The notes beneath the pieces are model-generated. The model searched no databases, was not told the DNA's origin, and worked only from the letters and a program-made list of their open reading frames with translations. A program made the translations under genes and the position numbers. Shown here one piece after another: positions 1 through 11,764 of a stretch of DNA of 64,000 bases. Source of the DNA: Isoetes taiwanensis (taxonomy: Eukaryota > Streptophyta > Lycopodiopsida > Isoetales > Isoetaceae); NCBI GenBank assembly GCA_021234155.1, contig JAJEKV010000014.1, forward strand, positions 16,528,872-16,592,871. The letters are read 5' to 3'. How positions within the stretch are numbered: position 1 is the stretch's first letter; each line of letters begins with the position of its first letter.

Positions 1-411
1 ATTATAAATTCTCCTTGAATAAGGGAATATGAATTATTGGCTAATGTGTTCCCGCTATGTTATGTGGCATTGCTTCAGACTTGGTGCAAAGAGGATAACG
101 GATTTTCATTGAAGGATGGAATATGAATTATTGGCTAATATGTTCCTACTATGTTCTGCTTAAGTTATTTTCGCTATTTAGGCCCCATGCATCTTCCAAG
201 CCCAAGACAAGTGTAGATTTCATATTTTGCACATGTATACAGCCATACCATGACTATTAGTAACTGTGCCATAGCCATTTGCAAGGTTTGTTGCAATACA
301 CTTAGGTATGAAGCACAGCTCTACTTCGAATTGTGGTCGGATGGACTACAACTCTGTTTCTAAGTTGCATAGTTCCTGGTTTAAGGGCAACCCACAGTGC
401 ATTAGCACATT

Positions 412-484
412 TTTTTTATGGGGCATCAATGATAACCCCAGCTTAGGTATACATTATATACAAAATCATATTTCATCCTTAAAA
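412..484 (+). repeat. Dispersed repeat copy 1 (GGGGCATCAA...TTTCATCCTT)
   Basis: Shares TTTTTTTTATGGGGCATCAA, then a stretch with AACCCCA and GTATACATTATATAC, then CAAAATCATATTTCATCCTT with the second copy at 903-990. The two differ by a few substitutions and a short indel. Confidence 0.75.
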
Positions 485-662
485 TAAATTAGCGTGTGCC
501 TAGCGTTGTCGGGCGTAAGTAGGAGAGTGTGTTTATATGGCCATCAATATAAAACTGGTCTTATGGACTTAATACCCTTTATAGCTCTTAGTACACTTTA
601 TAGCTCTTTATAGCAATTTTCATCATGTCTTCCTATGTATCCTCTCTTTGTTTAAGTCGTAT

Positions 663-713
663 AGGCCAGCCGGTCTCTGTGGACGATAAAAATACATTCC
701 AGTCTATTCTATC
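663..713 (+). mobile_element. LINE family 1 3' end fragment with (TATTC) tail
   Basis: Reads GGCCAGCCGGTCTCTGTGGA, then CGATAAAAATA, then CTATTCTATC. It matches the reverse complement of the 3' end of the minus-strand LINE at 4921-5085. Only the last tens of bases are kept, as in a severely 5'-truncated insertion. Confidence 0.55.
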
Positions 714-902
714 ATTATTAGGGAAACTTTTAAACTTTGCCAGAAAATCTCCTAGGTTCATGAAAAAGGGCAGATATTTCAGGTTTTTGAACAAAAATTT
801 GTATAGACCTTATAAAAAAATACATTTTTTTTTCTGCTCTAAATCATACAACAAGTGCCATATATATTGGCCACCATCATGTCATCCCATGCCCCCATCC
901 CA

Positions 903-990
903 TGATGCCCCTTTTTTTTATGGGGCATCAACAATAACCCCATTCAGCTTGGGTATACATTATATACAAAATCATATTTCATCCTTACAC
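903..990 (+). repeat. Dispersed repeat copy 2
   Basis: Partner of the copy at 412-484, in the same orientation and about 490 bp away. The shared CAAATCATATTTCATCCTT tail also occurs near 1352-1371 and 2486-2502, just beside the minisatellite, so this tail belongs to a larger local repeat unit. Confidence 0.7.
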
Positions 991-1221
991 AAATAAATCA
1001 TGCATTTCTATGATTCTAGTGGCCATGCTTCAAAATCCCCATCGCTTCATCTAGATAATTTGTCGTTGTATGTCATGCTCACCAGAAACTAATGAGTATT
1101 TGCCGGATTATATATAGAAACTCCAAAATTCGTACCAGATATTTTGCCGACAAGTGAAAATTCGGAATGGAAAATAAAAATTTCAACCAAAAATTAAGGA
1201 GATTGGCCCCCTAAATTTTAT

Positions 1222-1330
1222 GCCCAAGGGCATGTTTGAGCCACATGTCACATTTGAGCCTAGATGTCATGTTTGAACCAAGATGCATGTTTGAGCCACG
1301 TGTCATGTTTGAGCCTAGGGGCACAACATT
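1222..1330 (+). repeat. CATGTTTGAGCC minisatellite, small block
   Basis: About five degenerate units of the form CATGTTTGAGCCWMRTGTCA lie here. This block is separated from the main array at 2170-2950 by a family A repeat. Confidence 0.75.
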
Positions 1331-1375
1331 TTAACCATACAAAAAACAAACCAAATCATATTTCATCCTTAAACT

Positions 1376-2127
1376 CTATTCTATTCTATTCTCGAATAGG
1401 GCTCGCTTGAAAACAGACAAAAGCTCCTGCTAGCTAGGCTTTTCATTCATCTCAGCAATTTTTCTACAATGGTATAGTGGGTAACTGCACATCGCAGTCT
1501 ACCCAAAACATGAAAAACATAGGGAATATCCAGTTATAACACCTGGACCCCAAATAAAATTGTGTGAGCTACAGATGTTGGCTAGTGTACCTGCCGAGAG
1601 CTTATCGCCGGGATTACAAACCCCGCCCTTTCGAGTTTTCGAGGAAAAACCCTAGCCATAAAATCTCGGCAAGGGGCTTGGACAATGCAAGGCTGCTAAA
1701 CATTCCCACAAAAAAAACCCATGCTCCACAGAGAATATCGAAGTCGCGCATCACCCCTGGACCTGCATATCACCAACAAAAAAACTAATAGAGAAAAACC
1801 CCCGAAAAGCGAGGGCTGGTCACGCGTATCACGTGATAAAAAACAACATTTACACCTCGAAAGAGCGAGGGGATGGTCGCGCGTGCCACGCGACAAAAAA
1901 ACAACATTTACAATAATATATACATAGAAAGGGCGGGTGGGAGTCAAGGGAACTGCTGAGAGAGGAGAAAACACCGATGAGAAGTCGATGAAGAACCTGC
2001 AAAAAATAGCGATCCCCAAACGAACCAGAGCCCCAGATTATGCATGCAATGCATGCATGCATGGGAGAATGCATGCTCGCCTATTCGAGAATACTGCTCC
2101 GATGCTCGGATCGATGGTATTCTATTC
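1376..2127 (+). mobile_element. Family A dispersed element, copy 1
   Basis: About 750 bp is shared with 17494-18206, and in part with 18207-18598. The 5' end is TATTCTCGAATAGGGCTC. Near the 3' end GCCTATTCGAGAATA is its inverse, followed by a CCGATGCTCGGATCG hairpin and TATTCTATTC. A segment near 1610-1665 (GGATTACAAACCCCGCCC, then TTTTCGAGGAAAAACCCTAG) also resembles the 3' region of LINE family 1. It is either a non-autonomous DNA element with short inverted ends or a retroposon with a TATTC tail. No protein is encoded. Confidence 0.6.
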
Positions 2128-2169
2128 TTAAAAAATAAAATACATCATTTCAAAGAGCATTTTTATGAT

Positions 2170-2950
2170 CCAAGTGGCATGTTTGAGTCTAGGGGCATGT
2201 TTGAACCACGTGTCATGTTTAAGCCTAGGTGGCATGTTTGAGCATATGGCATGTTTGACCCTAGGGTCAATGCTTGAGCCTAGGTGGCATGTTTGAGCCT
2301 ATATGGCATTTTTGACCATGTATGGCATGTTTGAGCCTATATGGCATGCTTGAGCCTATATGGCATTCTTGAGCCTATGTGGCAGGTTTGACCCGAGGTG
2401 GTGTGTTTGAGCCTGTCTGGCATGTTTGAGCCAAGGTGGCATATTCAAGCCTAGGGGCACAACATCTCAACCATAAAAAATATATGAAATCATATTTCAT
2501 CCGTCCAAGAAAATAAATTATTTGAAGGAGCATTTTTATGACCCTAGTGGCATGTTTGAGCCATGTATCATGTTTGGGCCACATGTCATGTTTTATGCCT
2601 AGTGGCATGTTTCATACTATGTGGCATGTTTGCACTAAGATGGCAAGCATGAGTGGCATGTTTGAGCCACGTGTCATGTTTGAGCCCAGGGGCATGTTTG
2701 AGCCACGTGTTATGTTTGAGGTAAGGTGACATGTTTAAGCCTATGTGGCATGTTTGAGCCCCGTGACATATTTGCACGTTTGAGCCACGTGTCATGATTG
2801 AGCTAAGATGACATGTTTTGAGCCTATGGCATGTGTCATGAGCTAGGGTGGCATTTTCAAGGCTATGTGGCATGTTTGAGCCCCGTGTCATATTTGAGCT
2901 TATTGGCATGTTTGAGCCACGTGTCATGATTGAGCCAAGGTGGCAGAGCC
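2170..2950 (+). repeat. CATGTTTGAGCC minisatellite, main array
   Basis: Roughly 35-40 degenerate units of about 17-20 bp built on GGCATGTTTGAGCC plus TAGGT, ACGTGT or TATAT. Unit ends alternate between ACGTGTCATG and CTAGGTGGCATG. A unique tract with CATATTTCATCC (about 2460-2530) interrupts the array. Apparent ORFs reading MFEPRVMFEPRG are only a translation of the repeat. Confidence 0.85.
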
Positions 2951-4920
2951 TATTCATCCATTGGTGGAGCCTATTCACACTTCCAGAGTGGGGGAGTTGC
3001 TCATCGCCAGGACTTTTGAGGTGGATTTTTGGGGCAAGCTGCTTCGGAAGACTTTTAAGGAATGATCTAAAAGAGTCAAGACCTTCCCTCTACGTGATGA
3101 CATGGTGCACGATCCTGGTTGAGGCAAGCGTGCTTCTATATTAGTTACCACTAAACTTATGGTGCTTGTAAAGACAACATATCATGTAATAAGGTGCTTC
3201 TATACATACAATACCGCTAAAGATAAGTGCTTCTATGCATATCATGTATATAATATCTCTAAAGGCAACATATCCTTTAATGGCGAGCCAACTTTGTTAT
3301 TTGTGAAAAAAAAAAATACAAAATATATTAAGTATATGGTATCTTCCAGAATAGCAGGTCATTTGGTTTGTTAAGTAGGAACTTTAAATGAAGAGAAAAT
3401 TATTAAAGTTAAAACTTGAGATTTTAAATATTTTCGTCTTCTGCAAGGATAAAGAATAAAAAATTGACTTCATACAAATGAGATTAGCCTTTAGGAAATT
3501 GCGATATATTACTCCAATCAACGTTAATTTAGTATCGTTCTTAATATTTACTCTACTCAGATAAGGACCTTTGATAAATTTAGAAGGATGTCTGGAACCA
3601 AAATAGAGTACTGAGGCAAAATGTCCCAACTAGACCTTACAGTATATGTAGGGCACCTCTTAGACATCGAACAAGAAAAAAATTTTCTCATCCTCCATTT
3701 TGACAAAATTTGGTCAGAATCTATTCAAGAGCATCCTATTTATATGTATGCGACGAGTCATGGTTTTGGTCTTGGTTGGACTTGATCAACTATTGAGCTA
3801 GATGGTTGTTGATACACCATGAAATAAACTATAATAATACTTAGGTAAATCATTTGTGATTGCAAGGACCATATTGTCATCCATGGTTCTTGAGCACAAT
3901 GAATTAATCTTCAAACCATTATATTATTCATTTAATGGTCTTTAGAAAACATTAGTAGTTTTAATAAACCACTACTAATTTTAGTTCGTACTAAAATGGT
4001 CCCATCCATAAACTACAGCTAGTTTTAGCAAACCACTATCTTATAAGTAACTGATATAAATAACCATATTGTAACCATTATTCATTTTGACAAACTACTA
4101 TAGCATGTGGTTTTCTGCTACCAATTAAATTGTTGTATAAAAAACCATGTCTATCATGGTTTTTAGATTATATGATACTACTTTTATATGGCAGTTCATT
4201 TTTGGGCGCCTTGTGTAATTTCGAGAAAATGGATCAGATCTAGCATAGCTGAGCTAGATACCCAAATGTCAGAATGCTCTAGATTTTGCCACTCTGTTAG
4301 ATACTCAGCCACTTTATGTGTACATTTAGTGAGAGAAGCACACTGTTTGGGATTAATGAATACCTCTATTGCATCTAGTTCTAAGTATATTTAAAGGCCA
4401 TGTAGGCATGCAGCTATGAAAAAAGCAGAAGTAAGAGGCGTGGTTCCAATTTCAGAACCCTATTGGAAGGTGTCTGTGCCATAAAAGGACCTGTGCTCTT
4501 GTATTTTCACAGTAGTTTAGTTGCTGAATGGGGTATATCAATAACCGAAAATTACTTACGGAGATCCCAGATCCTCTAGACTTTAAAATTTAAGGGAAAT
4601 AGAAGCTAAACAAACGGAGCAAGGAGGTTGTATGAAACAATACCCATATTTGCTAAAGCTGAAGCGCAAGAATGCCTGTTCTTCATCGAAGTCTTTTGTA
4701 GTAGTTATTATAGGCTTAGATTCGAAGTAGGGGGAAGGGGAAGTGACAAACCTGCAGGATTCAGCTATGGCGGCGGCACATGCAACGCTCTTGCAAACTT
4801 TTTTTCAAAACACTAAGACATGAAAGCGAACATTTTGGCACCTCTCGGTTCGAGGTTTGAGCAAGAAGGATGAGCTCGGTTTGGCTATGGCGGAGGAATG
4901 CAGATGCAGGGCTCGCTGGA
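2951..4920. other. Intergenic, nothing recognised
   Basis: AT-rich, with short ORFs lacking family motifs. Between 3900 and 4170 there are repeated AAACCACTA and AACCAT motifs, a possible old AT-rich element. No terminal repeats or target duplications could be fixed. Confidence 0.5.
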
Positions 4921-5085
4921 ACCAGAATAGAATAGAATAGAATAGAATATGATTTTATCGTCCACGGAGACCAACTGGCCTATGGGACCCAAGTACAAAG
5001 AGAGAGCAGCAGGCGTATTACTACCTGGATTAAAAAACCCCCGCCCCGAAGGGTTTTCGGGGGAAAAACCTTAGTAGCAATAAGG
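4921..5085 (-). mobile_element. LINE family 1 3' untranslated end with (TATTC)n tail
   Basis: On the minus strand the order is an RT remnant, GGTTTTTCCCCCGAAAACCC, TAATCCAGGTAGTAATACGCC, GGTCTCCGTGGACGATAAAA, and then five TATTC units at 4924-4950. The same 3' signature recurs at 663, 9227, 15821 and 32540. The pentanucleotide tail replaces poly(A). Confidence 0.7.
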
Positions 5086-7377
5086 ATGTCCGACATACCG
5101 TCTGATTATATACATAATCACAAGTACGGTGAGGTTAATGTCCTGACAGGAGGGCATAAGCGAAGTCCGCGTATCCATTACCTCGAGGTACGATCCCAAC
5201 AAGCCTACGAGGTCGTGCTTTCAGTAGCTCATGCATGGCCCGATGGGGCACAACTAACCGAGCATACCAAGCCGGATATGCTCAAATGCACGGACGGGCC
5301 GGAGGGTGTGACTTTCATCCTCAATGGCCTCGTTGGCGGCAGCGGCGGACTCGTCCTCACGCGGCTCCCGAATCCATCTCCCTGTCTCAATGCGAGGTGG
5401 TGTGCACTGTCATGAATGGAAGCAATCACCTGGCGCTTTTTTCATGGGTAGATGGGTGCGCAGGTAGTGGTGTGGGCCCCTCGTGAGCATGGGATTAACC
5501 TGCTGTCGATAATTTGCCACCTTGACATGTGACAGGGCCTCATGCATCCCAAAGCGTGGCCATGAAGCAAGCATCCAAGTACTGCTTCAAGGCAGCGCGT
5601 TCCTTCGGTGTATGCACTGGTCCACATCTGTGTGCTGCACATTCCATCGCGAGAACCACCGGGCTTGCTTGTCTTTCCAAAGGGCTTTGAGTCGGCTGGG
5701 CCCATCGCCACTGCCAAAGCAAGGTTGGGCAGCCGGGCTTCATCCATAGCCGCCACCTTGTGGAAGTAAATAATGTGACGTTCTAGCGCAGCCCTCTGTA
5801 ATGGAAGGAAGCCTGTCTCCTGGAGCAAGATCTGAATGGGACCGTGGATTTCACTCCCAGTGCCCGGGCCAAGAAGGCCTTCCGTACTGCTCTAGATCGT
5901 TCCAAGTGGTGAGGGATATCACGGCCCCCATACTTCTGCCCCATAGAGGAGGACCGGTTCAACCAAGGCCGAACAAGTGTGCTGGTGACCCCATGCATCT
6001 GACTCGCTTTGTGGATGTTGTTTTGCATTGCATGGGGCTTTCCGACTGCGGTGACCCGTAACGATGGATGCATCCCGGTGTGGTAGTAGAAAACTCAATG
6101 CCCAAATACTTATAAGGCTGAGCCACCTCCACTACCTGCCTGGTAAGTGAATGAGGGGAAGGCGTGGGTCTTAGGGATGATGGGACCAGCAGCACCCTCG
6201 TCTTGGCCAAGTTAACTCTCATGCCGGTGAATTGGCGAAAGTGTCCAAAGCATCCGGGTGGCGTTGCATGTCCTCACGGGGTATATGCGCGGCAGGTCAA
6301 CATCATCACGATATATGAGTTGCTTGGGATTATGTGGTGCATCGTGGCTAGGCCCGTGCTTTCGGCTAGCCATTCTTCTAGCTGGTCAATGTACAAGCCT
6401 AAGAGCGCCGGGGATAGAGGGCAACCCCGGCGCACCCCAATGCTACTAACAACGGGCTCCCGACCGATTGTGAGACGGACCGAGCAAGCCTCATATAGTG
6501 CGTATATAGCATTCTGCAAGTCGACGGGGTCCCGGGTCTCTCAATCGTCCCACAACTTATCCCGACCCATCGCGTGTCAAAAGCCTTTGCGAAATCCACA
6601 AAGCAACGATGCAGGTTACCGCGTTGATTACGGCTATCCTCTATGGCGTCGCAGAGTGAAGATATGGTCAATAGTAGAATGCCGGGCGAAGCCTTTGCCC
6701 GGCGTGAGAGCCCCGCACTTCTCCATCCTCTCGCCCAAAGTGTCGGGTCGGTTGCTCAAGAATCCCGAGGCAAGCAACTTGGCAAAGATTTAAGCCCGAC
6801 CATAATGGTGCGATAGTTGGCCGGGCCTGTGGGGGTCCCCCGCTTGTATATGGGCACAACTCTCTTTGGTAGTCCAAAGGGGGAGCCTTCTTGCAATGCT
6901 TGTTGAAGAGTCTTTGTGAGAATTGGCACCATCGGGGCCCGCCCACTTGAGAAGCTCTGCTGCATACCATCCAAATTTGCTGCCTTCCGGATTAGCGAGG
7001 CGTTCGGTGCCCATTATGACATCCCCTTCATGAATGACCGGTTCTAGGCCTCGCTGGCGAGGTATGCTGCCGCTGGCTTCCCATTGGGTCATCACCGGTT
7101 GCCGCAAGTATCTCACCCAATTCAGGGTAATATTTCACGTGGAACGTGGGGGCTTACTCAAGACCTTTCTCCAGAAGGCCCTAGGGTGGCGGTCTAGTAG
7201 ACCAAACATCTGTTGCTGGTGCTCCGCAAGGTACCTGGCTTTCTTGGTCCAGAGCAATCGCATTGTCAGAGCACAACATAGAGCGGTCGTTGCTAAGCGT
7301 CGAGCAAGATCTTCAAGAAATACGTGGCAAGCAATCATTATAATAGATTGCGGCACCGAAATACTAGGAGGGGACAC
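5086..7377 (-). pseudogene. LINE family 1 reverse transcriptase remnant
   Basis: A non-LTR reverse transcriptase broken into many frames on the minus strand. Readable motifs in order are a thumb/finger region near 7100-6790, DFAKAFDT near 6590 (RT motif A with the catalytic Asp), GVRRGCPLSPALLG near 6440 (motif B), and YRDD near 6300 in place of the usual YADD. Then come VNLAKTRVLLVPSS and YKYLGIEF near 6220-6100, and a C-terminal region with HHLERS near 5900. Frameshifts and stops occur throughout. GC content is clearly higher than in the flanks. Fragments of the same family lie at 29460-29600 and 34640-35395. It is dead. Confidence 0.8.
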
Positions 7378-7384
7378 AGAAAAA

Positions 7385-9110
7385 AAAAAATAACAAACTA
7401 CTTTATATATGTAGAGATAACTCTTAGAAATGTCTCTTAACTAACTTATCAAAGCATTTGTTAACTTCTCAAAAGACAAATTTTATAAGTTCAATTTACC
7501 TTTTCTTTTCTCTCCTTCCTGGCGCTAGTTCCCATGGCCGTTCAGGGCAGTATGTTGTTCGCGGATTCTTGATTTTCGTATTTGCTTGATGGTTCCTTGC
7601 AGCCATAGTTATGAGAGATGCTAAACAGAGATTTAAGATCCCAAACGTATCTTTGCCTTGGAATTTTATAGACATCGTTGTAGATTTTCGACAAAGAAGT
7701 CTTTTTGGATCATCTTCCATATTTTCCCCTGCAAGTGGAAGTGATATAAGGCTGCGACATCTGTAAATCTTTCTTTCTTCCAATTCTTAAGCCATCCAGA
7801 GATGGATAAATTTTCTATGCGTGATTCTATGTCGAACATGGTAGATTTCTTTGCGCTATTCCTTCCTATACTTATAGTTCTCGAATATGCTTCTTGTTTT
7901 GGTCTTTCAAAGGGATGATCCTTCATTTTCTTATTGGATCTTGTTCTTGTTCTCTTTCTTCTTAAGATTGTATGCTTCTATAAAAGAAGAATCCAAAAGT
8001 TCTTAAAATATTGCACATATTCAAGATTCTTATTCCTTTCACTCAAATTTGAATGAGTAAAATCATTCTTAAGATTTAAAAAAATGCATGTTCTTGTTCT
8101 TATGCTTTCATGCTGGAAAGCTTCTTGTGACGTTAAAATCCAATTTAATTTAATTCAAATCAATTCAATTCGTTCATTTGAATTGGAACTAAACATTCTT
8201 GTCTTCAAAAGAATTCTTACAATCTTATATATTGGCAAGCTCTGTTTGAATGTTGTCCAGAATATTGTCTTTCATGCTCTGCTCTAATACAAAATGTAAA
8301 AAACAAGGAACAAAAAACGCATCCATGAACTGAGCACGAGTACCTACACTATATCTCTTATTCCAAGTTGACAAAAATGTACAGAATTGTGGCCTTTTGT
8401 CCACGTGAAAGGAAATGAACCAAAAGAGACATGTAAATACATGTATAAACGTATATCTCTTTTAGGCCTAAGGTTCCTTATAGTATTCTAAGGACAAATG
8501 TAATGCAAGTGATATGTGATAATTCCTGTTTGACTATGTGTTAGTGTTCATTATCATTAGGGTCTTTATATTTCATACTTGTAAGCTCAATTTTAGCACA
8601 AAAATACCTTCATCTCATGAATGAATTTGATGCTTGCAGTCAACTGCTGGAGGAGAGCCACCTATTGACGAGCCATTATGGGCAACCCAAAGCCATTGAG
8701 GATCAAAGAAATAGTGCTGCTGAGCGAAATGAATGAGCTAAAGTAGTTTTTCTTTTTCCCCTTTTTGTTTTTTGGTGATGTTCCTCAACATGTAGGGCAT
8801 AGGTGGACCCTATGATCTAGCTTATTTGGAGCCTTTTCTAATTAAGTGGGCACTTTCCCCTACGTGTATTACTGTTATTACTATGCTATTCCTCCCTGTG
8901 AAGTTGTATTTCCCTCGTTTCAAACTTTGTTAACGTAGCATATTCCTGCCCACCAATGCAGATTGCCAATGTTTTCCTGCATAATCTTACCGTTGGAAAC
9001 TTAGGCCTACGAAAACGCTCTATGACATGTCCCATGGTAATACCATAGACAAGAAAACCTTGTTATTTACGTGCTTTTATGTTACAAACTGTTACAAAGA
9101 AGGGGCGATC
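7385..9110. other. Intergenic; weak minus-strand ORFs only
   Basis: Two overlapping minus-strand ORFs (7496-7783, 7666-7926) have no motif I recognise and were not called as genes. The remainder is AT-rich. The part just below 9111 is the 3' flank of CURT1. Confidence 0.4.
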
Positions 9111-10083
9111 TCATTCATTTGTTCCTGCAATCTTTTTCTTTAACTCTTCAATGTCTTCAACAAGCTCCTTTCTACTTGACTGTCACCATACAAAAAACAT
9201 TAAACTCAATTTATATTCTATCTCTGAATAGAATAGAATAGAATAGAATAGTTTTTTTAACGTCCACGGAGACCAACTGAATAGAATAGAATTTTGCTTT
9301 ATTTATGTCCTATGTTTGTAAATTGAAAATATTTTCAGAGGCCATTTGTATGAATACCTTGAAAAGAAGATAACGGTAGACAAACCACGCAGTATATCCA
9401 AGGCCAACAAGCTCCAAGATCTTAGGCAGCTGATTCCCAAAAGAAGAAGAAAATATGGTAAAGAATTACATTGTATAATCTGGAATGAAAAGTTTAAGTT
9501 CAAAAAAGCAACAGCTTAGGTTTTACCAGTGGGATAGAATTCACAGCGCCAATAATTGTAGTAGAAATCCATAGGGCTACAACAGCTCCACCACCATACA
9601 ATAGAACTGTGTTTTTGTTTTCCAGAGCATCCCACTAGAAACAGACAGCTAAATATCATTGCACTTCAGCTAAATTTCATTGCACTTAGTAAATGATTAT
9701 TAAAACAACTGTATTTCTGGATAATAGGGTATTGCATTTTCAAGCTATGCAAAAATTGAAGCGCCATACCTTTTCTTTCAGATCTGCAACAATATCATTG
9801 ACCTCCGCAGATGATTGCGAAGAAGGCTCCTCTGATGAACTTGTGGCACGGATGGAAAGAGGAGAGAAACGCGAAGACACTGCAAAATGTTGCAAATTTA
9901 ATAAGAATGAAGAGCTGATTATCTACTGAAGGAAGGAGCAAAAGTTTAACCTGATTTTGGGCAAGAAGATTTGAGGGCAATGCCGTGGAAGTTTGATCTG
10001 AGAAGGGGCTGGGAGGGCTGGATCTTCGCAACGGCAGACGGTGAAAGAAGTGCGGAGCTGGCCAAAGAGGCCGCCATCGCCAT
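9111..10083 (-). CDS. CURT1: CURVATURE THYLAKOID 1-family protein, chloroplastic (five exons)
   Basis: CURT1 proteins oligomerise in the thylakoid membrane and bend grana margins. My model has exons 10083-9951, 9879-9770, 9634-9527, 9429-9358 and 9179-9111. All introns are GT-AG, phases fit, and the total is 163 aa, a normal family length. Residues 1-44 are Ser/Ala-rich (MAMAASLASSALLSPS), a likely chloroplast transit peptide. The core holds WDALENKNTVLLYGGG, a first membrane helix (AVVALWISTTIIGAV), NSIPLLPKILELVGLGYTAW, a second helix region and YRYLLFK. The charged tail SSRKELVEDIEELKKKIAG is the C-terminal amphipathic helix. No stop or frameshift was seen, so it should be functional. Intron 4 carries a LINE family 1 scrap (9227-9292). 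Confidence 0.93.
9227..9292 (-). mobile_element. LINE family 1 3' end scrap in CURT1 intron 4
   Basis: Minus strand reads GGTCTCCGTGGACGTTAAAA followed by (TATTC)n at about 9227-9252. A second GAATAGAATAGAA lies just beyond at about 9280-9292 and could be a partial target duplication or an older tail. It falls inside the intron between exons 4 and 5. Confidence 0.65.
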
Positions 10084-10176
10084 AACTCAAGATACTCGAT
10101 CGATGCCTGCCAATTTGCCAAATGCTTATTGCTGAGCTAGAATGTGGCCTAGAACACAGTCCCAATCATATACGCC

Positions 10177-10182
10177 CACGTG
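10177..10182 (-). promoter_or_regulatory. G-box (CACGTG) upstream of CURT1
   Basis: The sequence GCCCACGTGTCAC lies about 94 bp upstream of the CURT1 start codon. A CTTATC (GATAAG, I-box) follows at about 10189-10194. Such pairs are common in light-regulated plant promoters. The function here is inferred from position and motif only. Confidence 0.5.
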
Positions 10183-10199
10183 TCACACCCTTATCTCTG

Positions 10200-11764
10200 C
10201 ACTACACCATTGAAAAACTCACTTTATCTAAGATTAAGATTTCTGTCTAATACAAGCTCTAACGTCATTGGCGTAAAAATTGCTATTTATCTTTCTATGC
10301 AGAAATAACTGTTTATGGTATACAGCACTAGCAAGCACAACCTCTCACCTCCACAACATACTTGGATCATACCCCTAAAGGCAAAAGAACAAGCCCAAAC
10401 ATATGGTGTATGCATTATCTATCTATAAAGTAATTACAATGCTTGTGGCCGATTTACCTAAATTGCACCTTTCCTTTTTTTAGTCTAACTTGCATTCATT
10501 CACCTAATGCAAACCTCAAGCTTATTAATAAGACAATCGATCCATCCAACTTCTTTAACAGGATTGCCTAACCCCTCCTACGACAATTGTTGTAATTCTA
10601 TCTTGTCCACTTGCCATGCCATCTCAGCTACTTTTGACCTCTGTCGTTAGATTTACTAATATTTGCATCCACAGTGGAGAAAATTAAGAAAACTCTGAAA
10701 AATCTCTCTTCTTCTTTCTTCCACGTTTTTGGCCTCCCTTCGGGCTTCTGTTAATGGCATCGCAATAACCAAATCTTCATTCTGGTGATGTGATCCAGTT
10801 TTTATTTTCCTTCCAATCCATTGTTGTCTCCTTGCTCCACCATTCTTGTAGAACAAATCAATCTCATATCTTATCTCATTTGCTAGTTTTGTGATAACAA
10901 TAGGGAAGAGCAACCTCGTGGAGATGGAGCTTTCAACCCACCAACGGGACCAGACATCAGATCGATCTCAGGAATGCTGTGAAATATATTTCTCATATGA
11001 AGCAGAAGTCTCAATTTAATGGTGAGTCCTTGAAGGTAAGTATCTGCCTACATTCATTCCCTAATGTGAATAGTTTGATTCTCTGCAAGACAGCTCTAGT
11101 CACTGGAATGCAAAAAGAACCCTATTCATGTCAAATGCTCGCCAGTGAAACATCTGCGCTTCAAAGCTTGCACTGCAAATTTACTTTTTCGATCATCAAG
11201 ATTGCTCTCTGTAGGTTTTATTAAGCTCGCATAGACTATAGCATATCCTCAAATGTTTTGACTCGCATGGAGAAAATTGTATTTTCTCCTTTTTATGTTG
11301 TCTTCTAAAACACTTGAGATGGAAAGTCCAGTTTTTTTTATGCCTCAGATCCAGGTGATCTATCTGTAGGCTTGTGCTACTTTACTATTGTCGTAATAGG
11401 TGGATGATATGCATTCGTAATGGTCTGTGGCAAAGATTTTCCTCCTAACTGCTAACTACTAATCATTCATCAAAGTTCACCGATGATTTCATCACAAGCC
11501 AAAGTAGCACAGAAGAGCCCCATTGTAAATTTTGGTATGTTTCGGTCATTTTTTCATCAGCTTATTTGTTTGCATAATGTTGAAGATAGATGCTTCCCTG
11601 GCTATATGGAATCCATTTATTCAAGGAAAAGGCTCATTTCCTGTTTGTTTGGACATAGATCAATATTAGTTGCGCAGATGCTTCTCTGTGCTAACATGCA
11701 TGCCGATGTTTGTTCAAAGAACCAATTTTTCTTCACTTTCTGCAATAGTTTTACCTTGAATAAA
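10200..11764. other. Intergenic, no supported gene
   Basis: One minus-strand ORF at 10656-10913 (85 aa, charged) has no recognisable domain, and plus-strand ORFs at 10979 and 11483 look random. The rest is AT-rich spacer between CURT1 and the zinc-finger gene. Confidence 0.4.

Larger units (their letters stand above)
1..1221. other. Intergenic, repeat-bearing, no gene seen
   Basis: No coding region is supported. The stretch holds two copies of a dispersed segment (about 412-484 and 903-990) and a short plus-strand LINE 3' end (663-713). Around 484-515 the motif GCCTAGCGTTGTCGGGC resembles the hairpin-forming GCCCAGCGTTGCTGGGC at about 30857. Confidence 0.6.

Noticed and set aside
1222-2950. 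CRISPR-like array
   Set aside because: Repeat units are contiguous and degenerate, without unique spacers of constant length, and the DNA is plant nuclear.
2538-2978. ORFs reading MFEPRVMFEPRG or the reverse
   Set aside because: Translations of the CATGTTTGAGCC minisatellite in several frames; no start context or conservation.
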